Position numbers and translations under genes: made by a program | Source of the DNA: an uncultured Acetatifactor sp. | GTDB taxonomy: Bacteria; Bacillota; Clostridia; Lachnospirales; Lachnospiraceae | DNA length: 64,000 nucleotides | Reading direction: 5' to 3' | Assembly: GCA_910585805.1 (NCBI GenBank) | Contig: CAJUFB010000006.1 | Coordinates: 1 to 64,000 of the forward strand | Shown: in pieces, positions 62,086 to 64,000 of the stretch | Layout of the letters: the number at the start of each line of letters is the position of its first letter | Position numbering within the stretch: the stretch's first letter is position 1 | The notes under the pieces: model-generated | What the model was told of the DNA's origin: nothing | Database searches by the model: none | What the model saw: only the letters and a program-made list of their open reading frames with translations

Positions 62086-62787
62086 ATGATCAGGGAAAAA
62101 CTGAATGCTGTGGAACAGGCAGTGGAAGCCTCCTGCGCAAAGGCCGGACGGGAGCGGGGGGATGTAACTTTGATCGCTGTCAGTAAAACCAGGCCTCTTT
62201 CAGACCTGCGGGAGGCATATGAGGCGGGCGTGCGGGATTTCGGGGAGAATAAGGTACAGGAGCTTATGGACAAGATCCCGGAAATGCCGTCCGACATTCG
62301 CTGGCATATGATCGGCCATCTGCAGAGAAATAAAGTGAAATATATTGTGGGCAAGGTCGCCATGATACACAGTGTGGATTCTCTGCGTCTGGCGGAAGAG
62401 ATCAGTAAAGAGGCTGTCAGGAAAAACACAGAGGTGGATATCCTGATCGAGATCAATGTCTCCGGAGAGGAAAGCAAGTATGGTGTTCCTGTTGCGGAAA
62501 CGCCCGGACTGGTGGAGCAGATCGCATTGCTTCCGGCCATTCATATAAAGGGATTGATGACGATAGCCCCCTTTACGGAGGATCCGGAAGAAAACAGAAT
62601 ATTTTTTCGTAAATTAAAGCAATTGTCTGTTGACATGGGAAGAAAAAACATTGATAATGTTACTATGGCTGTTTTGTCCATGGGCATGACAGGAGATTAT
62701 GCCGTAGCGATAGAAGAGGGCGCTACCTGTGTCAGGGTTGGCACGGGGATTTTTGGCGAGAGACATTACAATTGGCAGGATGAATAG
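62086..62787 (+). CDS. yggS: PLP homeostasis protein (YggS/PLPBP family)
   Basis: A 233-residue single-domain PLP-binding barrel that controls cellular PLP and amino-acid pools. The PLP lysine is in LIAVSKTRP (about 36); DFGENKVQEL, WHMIGHLQRNK, GLMTIAPF and LSMGMTGDYAVAIEEG are all family marks. It has an AAGGAAGAG site. It sits directly before sepF, the standard Firmicute order. Confidence 0.96.
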   Translation: MIREKLNAVEQAVEASCAKAGRERGDVTLIAVSKTRPLSDLREAYEAGVRDFGENKVQELMDKIPEMPSDIRWHMIGHLQRNKVKYIVGKVAMIHSVDSLRLAEEISKEAVRKNTEVDILIEINVSGEESKYGVPVAETPGLVEQIALLPAIHIKGLMTIAPFTEDPEENRIFFRKLKQLSVDMGRKNIDNVTMAVLSMGMTGDYAVAIEEGATCVRVGTGIFGERHYNWQDE

Positions 62788-62860
62788 CAGTGGAAGGTCA
62801 AAATTGAAATTGCAGGGACAGCGGCAGTCTGCAGGCAAACGAAAGGCGTGGTATTAGAGA

Positions 62861-63400
62861 ATGGGAGTAATGGATAAGTTCTTGACTTATATGAAACTGA
62901 ATGGCGACGAAGAAGACGACGGATACTATGATGATGATTATCTGGATGATGATGATATGGAACCCGAACCGGCTCCGAGAAGAGTCTCTTCCCCCAAAGT
63001 AAGGCATATGGAAGATTATACCGAAGAACACGCGGAAACTCCAGTCAGAAAGCAGCCGCCGGTCAGCAATATTACTTCCATCAAGCAGCCGGCTTCCAGA
63101 AGGATCACAAACAGCAGCAATATGGAGGTATGTGTGATCAAGCCTACCTCTGTAGACGACGGAAGGGATATTACCCAGATGCTTTTGTCAAACCGGACGG
63201 TCGTGCTGAATCTGGAGGGACTGGATATGGATCTTGCCCAGCGGATCACGGATTTTGTCTGCGGTTCCTGTTGCGCGATTTCAGGTAAACTGCAGAAGAT
63301 ATCCAATTATATTCTGATCATCACACCTGCTTCCGTCGATATCTCGGGAGATTATCAGGATATGTATAATGACTCCTTTGACGGCGTGATAAATGATTAG
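62861..63400 (+). CDS. sepF: Cell division protein SepF
   Basis: A 179-residue FtsZ-associated membrane-anchor protein. It has a short N-terminal amphipathic helix (MDKFLTYMKL), an acidic Asp-rich and Pro-rich linker (about 16-75), and the globular C domain with VCVIKPTSVDDGRDIT, NLEGLDMDLAQRITDFVCG and ISNYILIITP. It helps Z-ring assembly, in line with the min and rod genes upstream. Confidence 0.95.
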   Translation: MGVMDKFLTYMKLNGDEEDDGYYDDDYLDDDDMEPEPAPRRVSSPKVRHMEDYTEEHAETPVRKQPPVSNITSIKQPASRRITNSSNMEVCVIKPTSVDDGRDITQMLLSNRTVVLNLEGLDMDLAQRITDFVCGSCCAISGKLQKISNYILIITPASVDISGDYQDMYNDSFDGVIND

Positions 63401-63435
63401 CTGCTTGTGATAAAAATTCCTTTCGGAAGGGGTAA

Positions 63436-64000
63436 ATGAATATGGCAGAAAGATTATCTGTATTGTATCATAAAAAACCCTGTTATGATATTGTGATCAC
63501 CAAGTCTTTTGATACATTATGGCAGGAACTGGCAGCTCTGGAGTGTGAGAGTAAGAGGCTCTGCATCGTCACGGATTCGAAGGTAGATGAGATATACGGG
63601 AATTCGGTACTTGAGCTGTTGGAGGGAAAATGCCGGAAAGCGGTAAAGTATGTATTTCCGGCAGGAGAAGCGAACAAAACCCTTGATACTGTGAGAGAAA
63701 TCTACCGGTTTCTGATCGAAGAAGGGTTTGACCGCAGGGATATGCTTCTGGCTCTGGGGGGAGGCGTTGTGGGTGATATTACAGGCTATGCCGCCGCAAC
63801 CTATCTGAGAGGGATTGATTTTGTACAGCTTCCTTCTACCTTGCTGGCCCAGGCAGACAGCAGCATCGGTGGAAAGACCGGCGTGGATTTTGACGGTTAT
63901 AAGAATATGGTTGGAGCGTTCAAGATGCCCCGTCTGGTATACATGAACCTTGCCATGCTGCAGACACTGGAGGACAGACAGTACTTTTCGGGCTTTGCGG
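63436..64000 (+). CDS. aroB: 3-dehydroquinate synthase (5' part, cut by the window end)
   Basis: The first 188 codons of AroB, which cyclises DAHP to 3-dehydroquinate in the shikimate pathway. The NAD- and metal-binding segment LALGGGVVGDITGYAAATYLRG (quoted in part) is followed by FVQLPSTLLAQADSS, GGKTGVDF and NMVGAF, all diagnostic. The start may be 63436 or the in-frame ATG at 63442; GGAAGGGG lies upstream. The gene is intact as far as seen and leads toward chorismate, the precursor the trp genes depend on. Confidence 0.95.
   Translation, partial: MNMAERLSVLYHKKPCYDIVITKSFDTLWQELAALECESKRLCIVTDSKVDEIYGNSVLELLEGKCRKAVKYVFPAGEANKTLDTVREIYRFLIEEGFDRRDMLLALGGGVVGDITGYAAATYLRGIDFVQLPSTLLAQADSSIGGKTGVDFDGYKNMVGAFKMPRLVYMNLAMLQTLEDRQYFSGFA

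Overview
The window reads as a chromosomal segment of an anaerobic Firmicute of class Clostridia, most likely a Lachnospiraceae member. Supporting signs are a tryptophan T-box, a stand-alone [FeFe] hydrogenase, indolepyruvate:ferredoxin oxidoreductase, an mreBCD-mrdA-minCDE-rodA-mgsA block, a HlyD-like protein next to yggS and sepF, strong AGGAGG ribosome sites and frequent GTG/TTG starts. The genus cannot be fixed from the sequence alone.

Layout. 1-4.9 kb (minus strand) looks accessory: a BlaI repressor with an M56/BlaR1-like gene broken by an in-frame TAG, a truncated XRE regulator remnant, an OmpR-type two-component pair and a C45-family hydrolase. 5.3-6.8 kb holds the hydrogenase. 6.9-12.7 kb is a tryptophan operon under a T-box with a UGG specifier. 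It contains trpD-C-F-B-A but no trpE or trpG; only an apparent 29-codon trpE stub remains behind the leader. 12.9-15.1 kb has a MATE pump with an attenuator-like leader and a small membrane protein. 15.4-24.7 kb is housekeeping: yceD-rpmF, plsX-acpP-rnc-smc-ftsY and a threonine deaminase. 25.3-36 kb mixes a YitT protein, a RACo-like activator, fructokinase and phosphomannose isomerase, an AAA/DUF1703 protein, leuCD and a second MATE pump. 36.2-40.8 kb carries ruvAB and iorAB. 41.2-42.5 kb is a second BlaI/M56 locus, also broken. 43-50 kb carries mutL, a miaA-kinase fusion, a methionine gamma-lyase-like gene and radC. 50-60 kb is the cell-shape and division cluster. 60-64 kb has a P-loop protein, the HlyD-like protein, yggS, sepF and the start of aroB.

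Two themes stand out. First, several conserved enzymes (RNase III, threonine deaminase, MiaA, RadC, TrpA, MutL) carry extra hydrophilic in-frame repeat segments absent from their families. Four of these share a Ser-Met-Glu core encoded around TCCATGGA. Second, intergenic spaces hold many hairpin or inverted-repeat elements, some repeated: one pair brackets the tryptophan genes, a tandem pair lies before the fructokinase gene, and one sits inside the broken second M56 gene. No complete transposase, CRISPR array, rRNA or full tRNA gene was seen, nor a complete phage or defence system. All identifications come from reading motifs; no database search was run.
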